NCBI GenBank assembly: GCA_038222915.1
Contig: JBBRHH010000334.1
Span: 1 to 6,954 of the forward strand
DNA: 6,954 bases
Source: JBBRHH01 sp038222915
GTDB lineage: Bacteria; Planctomycetota; Phycisphaerae; Tepidisphaerales; Tepidisphaeraceae
Direction: 5' to 3'
Numbering within the stretch: the stretch's first letter is position 1; each line of letters opens with the position of its first letter. Both the position numbers and the translations under genes were made by a program. Of this stretch, positions 4,981 through 6,954 are shown piece by piece. A model generated the notes under the pieces. That model was not told the DNA's origin. It saw only the letters and a list, made by a program, of their open reading frames with translations, and searched no databases.

Positions 4981-6952
4981 AAACCCCTCATCGATCCTGG
5001 TGGTCGACGACAACCCCGCTGGCCGCTACGCCACATCGCGCGTCCTGCGCGCTGCCGGTTTCACGCTCCTCGAGGCGGCCACCGGAGCAGAAGCTCTCTC
5101 TCTTTCCACCGGCGCGGATCTCGTCGTCCTCGACGTCAACCTGCCCGATATCAGTGGCTTCGAAGTCTGTCGCCACATTCGCTCGATCCCTCATACCGCA
5201 CGCCTCCCCGTCATCCATCTCTCCGCCTCCTTCGTCAAGGACACCGACAAAGTTGAAGGCCTCGACGCCGGCGCCGATGGCTATCTCACCCACCCCGTTG
5301 AGCCGCAGGTTCTCGTCGCAACGGTTAATGCCTTCCTGCGAGCCCGCCGCGCCGAGGACGAAATGCGCAAGAGCGAGGCCAAGTTCAAAGCCATTTTCGA
5401 CCAGGCGCTCACCGGCATCCTGCTCGTCAGCAAGGACCTCGTCTATCTCGAAGTAAACCCGGCCATGTGCCGTCTCCTCGGCCGCCCCCGCGAAGAAATC
5501 ATTGGCCGCCACCATTCCTCTTTCGTCCCCGCCAGCTACGAACACGACACTGTCGCCATAGCTCGTGAAGTTGAAGAACGCGGCTCATGGCGCGGAACCT
5601 TTCCGTTAATCCGCGCTGACGGAAAACACGTCGAGCTCGAATGGAGCATCGCAAGCCACTCCATTCCGGGCGTTCGCCTCGCCATCGTCAACGACGTCAC
5701 CGATCGCAAGGCCTACGAAGCCGAGCGCGAGCGCCTGCTCGCCTCCGAGCGCGCCGCACGTGAAGAGGCCGAGCGCGCCAACCGTCTTAAGGACGAGTTC
5801 CTCGCCACGCTCTCCCACGAACTCCGCACCCCGTTGAACGCGATTGTCGGCTGGTCGCAGATTCTCAAGCAGGGAAAACCAACCGACGCCGATATCGCCG
5901 AAGGCATCGACGCGATCGATCGCAATGCACAATCCCAGGCCCAGTTGATCGCCGACCTTCTCGACGTTTCCCGCATCACTTCGGGCAAGCTCCGTCTCGA
6001 CGTCCGCCCCATTGATCCCGCCGCCACGGTTCAAGCGGCCCTCGCAACCATCATGCCCGCCATCCAGGCCAAAGGTATTCGTCTTCTCAGCAACCTGAAT
6101 CCAAACTCCGGCCCCATCACCGGCGACCCCGACCGGCTTCAGCAGGTCATATGGAACCTCGTCAACAACGCCGTCAAATTCACCCCGAAGGGCGGCACGA
6201 TCCAGGTCGCGCTCGAGCGCATTAATTCCCACGTCTCCATCAAAGTCACCGACAACGGCCAGGGCATTAAACCCGATTTCCTCCCCCACATCTTCGAACG
6301 CTTTCGTCAGGAAAACGCCTCCACCACCCGAAACCAGGGCGGCCTGGGTCTAGGTCTTGCCATCGTTCAGCACCTCGTCGAAATGCATGGCGGCACGACC
6401 TCCGCCTACAGCAAAGGCGAAGGCCACGGCTCTACGTTCACCGTGAACCTCCCCATCTCGGCGGTCCATTCCGAGTTTCCGCCAGACCAACCCGCACACG
6501 AGACACCCGCCTTCGAAGACGGCCCATTGCCCATCCCGTCAACCCCGTTCCCTCTCACCGGCCTCCGCGGCGTGCGCGCCCTTGTCGTAGACGATGACGC
6601 TGACGCGCGTGCCGTGCTGAAACGAGTCCTGAGCAGACACGGTGCAGAAGTAGCCGAAGCGTCCGACGTCCCGGCCGCCCTCAAAATTCTCTCCGAATTC
6701 GCTCCGCATGTTTTAATCAGCGATGTCGGTATTCCCGACCGCGACGGCTACGATCTCATCCGCTCCGTCCGCGCAAAGGGCTATACCCCTGAGCAACTCC
6801 CGGCCATCGCATTGACGGCCTTTGCGCGAAACGAAGATCGAACCCTTTCCATCCGCGCCGGCTTTCAAACCCACCTGTCAAAGCCCGTAGCCGCCGACGA
6901 ACTCCTCGCCGCCGTCTGGACACTGGTCGAGCCCTCCAAAATCACTCCCTAG
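4970..6952 (+). CDS. Hybrid histidine kinase, REC-PAS-HisKA-HATPase_c-REC
   Basis: A 660-residue soluble hybrid kinase. REC1 (about 7-125) has acidic D13/D14 and the phospho-acceptor D55 in VVLDVNLPD, but its usual lysine is replaced by H108 in YLTHPVEP. A PAS domain follows (about 137-248: FKAIFDQALTGILLV, NPAMCRLLGRPREEIIG, ending NDVTDRK). A charged helix (250-272) leads to HisKA with H283 in LSHELRTPLN. The ATPase domain shows N400 in NLVNNAVKFT, G1 DNGQGI (428-433) and G2 GGLGLGLAIV (457-466). A Pro-rich linker (about 500-530) joins REC2, with D541-D543, acceptor D585 in ISDVGIPD, T616, and K638 in LSKP. The start at 4970 overlaps the previous gene by 11 bases; an upstream in-frame ATG at 4895 would encode a poor 25-residue extension. 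The protein can receive phosphate at D55, probably from the preceding kinase, and pass its own to D585. There is no DNA-binding or phosphotransfer domain, so a further partner is needed. Confidence 0.92.
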   Translation: MSTENPSSILVVDDNPAGRYATSRVLRAAGFTLLEAATGAEALSLSTGADLVVLDVNLPDISGFEVCRHIRSIPHTARLPVIHLSASFVKDTDKVEGLDAGADGYLTHPVEPQVLVATVNAFLRARRAEDEMRKSEAKFKAIFDQALTGILLVSKDLVYLEVNPAMCRLLGRPREEIIGRHHSSFVPASYEHDTVAIAREVEERGSWRGTFPLIRADGKHVELEWSIASHSIPGVRLAIVNDVTDRKAYEAERERLLASERAAREEAERANRLKDEFLATLSHELRTPLNAIVGWSQILKQGKPTDADIAEGIDAIDRNAQSQAQLIADLLDVSRITSGKLRLDVRPIDPAATVQAALATIMPAIQAKGIRLLSNLNPNSGPITGDPDRLQQVIWNLVNNAVKFTPKGGTIQVALERINSHVSIKVTDNGQGIKPDFLPHIFERFRQENASTTRNQGGLGLGLAIVQHLVEMHGGTTSAYSKGEGHGSTFTVNLPISAVHSEFPPDQPAHETPAFEDGPLPIPSTPFPLTGLRGVRALVVDDDADARAVLKRVLSRHGAEVAEASDVPAALKILSEFAPHVLISDVGIPDRDGYDLIRSVRAKGYTPEQLPAIALTAFARNEDRTLSIRAGFQTHLSKPVAADELLAAVWTLVEPSKITP

Positions 6953-6954
6953 CC

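Noticed and set aside
1..6954. Mobile elements, CRISPR arrays, tRNA or rRNA genes
   Set aside because: I saw no transposase, no regularly spaced repeats, and no cloverleaf or rRNA-like stretch on either strand.

Overview
This is a GC-rich bacterial window in which every convincing gene reads on the + strand. It opens with the last 93 codons of an elongation factor G gene. That gene is closed by a strong hairpin terminator. A stand-alone SAM-dependent methyltransferase follows, and then a six-gene, tightly packed signalling operon that runs to the right edge. Coding is dense and GC/CTC-rich. The wording of the EF-G tail and of the signalling proteins would fit a free-living soil or water bacterium; Verrucomicrobiota is my tentative guess, but sequence reading alone cannot fix the phylum.

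Layout: 2-283 fusA 3' end; 314-349 terminator; 404-1204 class I methyltransferase; 1205-1353 intergenic region that probably carries the promoter of the operon; 1354-2214 rsbR; 2233-2622 rsbS; 2603-3007 rsbT; 3012-4037 an RsbX-like PP2C phosphatase fused to an N-terminal GHKL ATPase domain; 4042-4980 a soluble histidine kinase without a sensor domain; 4970-6952 a REC-PAS-HisKA-HATPase-REC hybrid kinase. Gaps inside the operon are 18 and 4 nt and overlaps are 20 and 11 nt, so the six genes are very probably one transcription unit with coupled translation.

How it should work: RsbR and RsbS are STAS proteins that, in Bacillus, build the stressosome, the megadalton scaffold that holds the kinase RsbT. 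On stress RsbT phosphorylates the scaffold (here predicted RsbR T217/T249 and RsbS S57) and is released. RsbX removes the phosphates and resets the complex. All key residues of this cycle are present. The Bacillus output (RsbU-RsbV-RsbW-sigma B) is not in the window; two histidine kinases with two receiver domains follow in the same operon. The best reading is therefore a stressosome wired to a two-component phosphorelay, a module type known from other non-Firmicutes such as Vibrio. None of the proteins has a visible membrane segment, so the whole relay looks cytoplasmic. The final output (a DNA-binding regulator, diguanylate cyclase or other effector) is not visible and may lie just past the right edge.

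Points of most interest are the stressosome-to-phosphorelay wiring, the second RsbT/RsbW-like ATPase fused to the phosphatase, the replacement of the invariant receiver lysine by histidine (H108) in the first receiver of the hybrid kinase, and the missing output gene.
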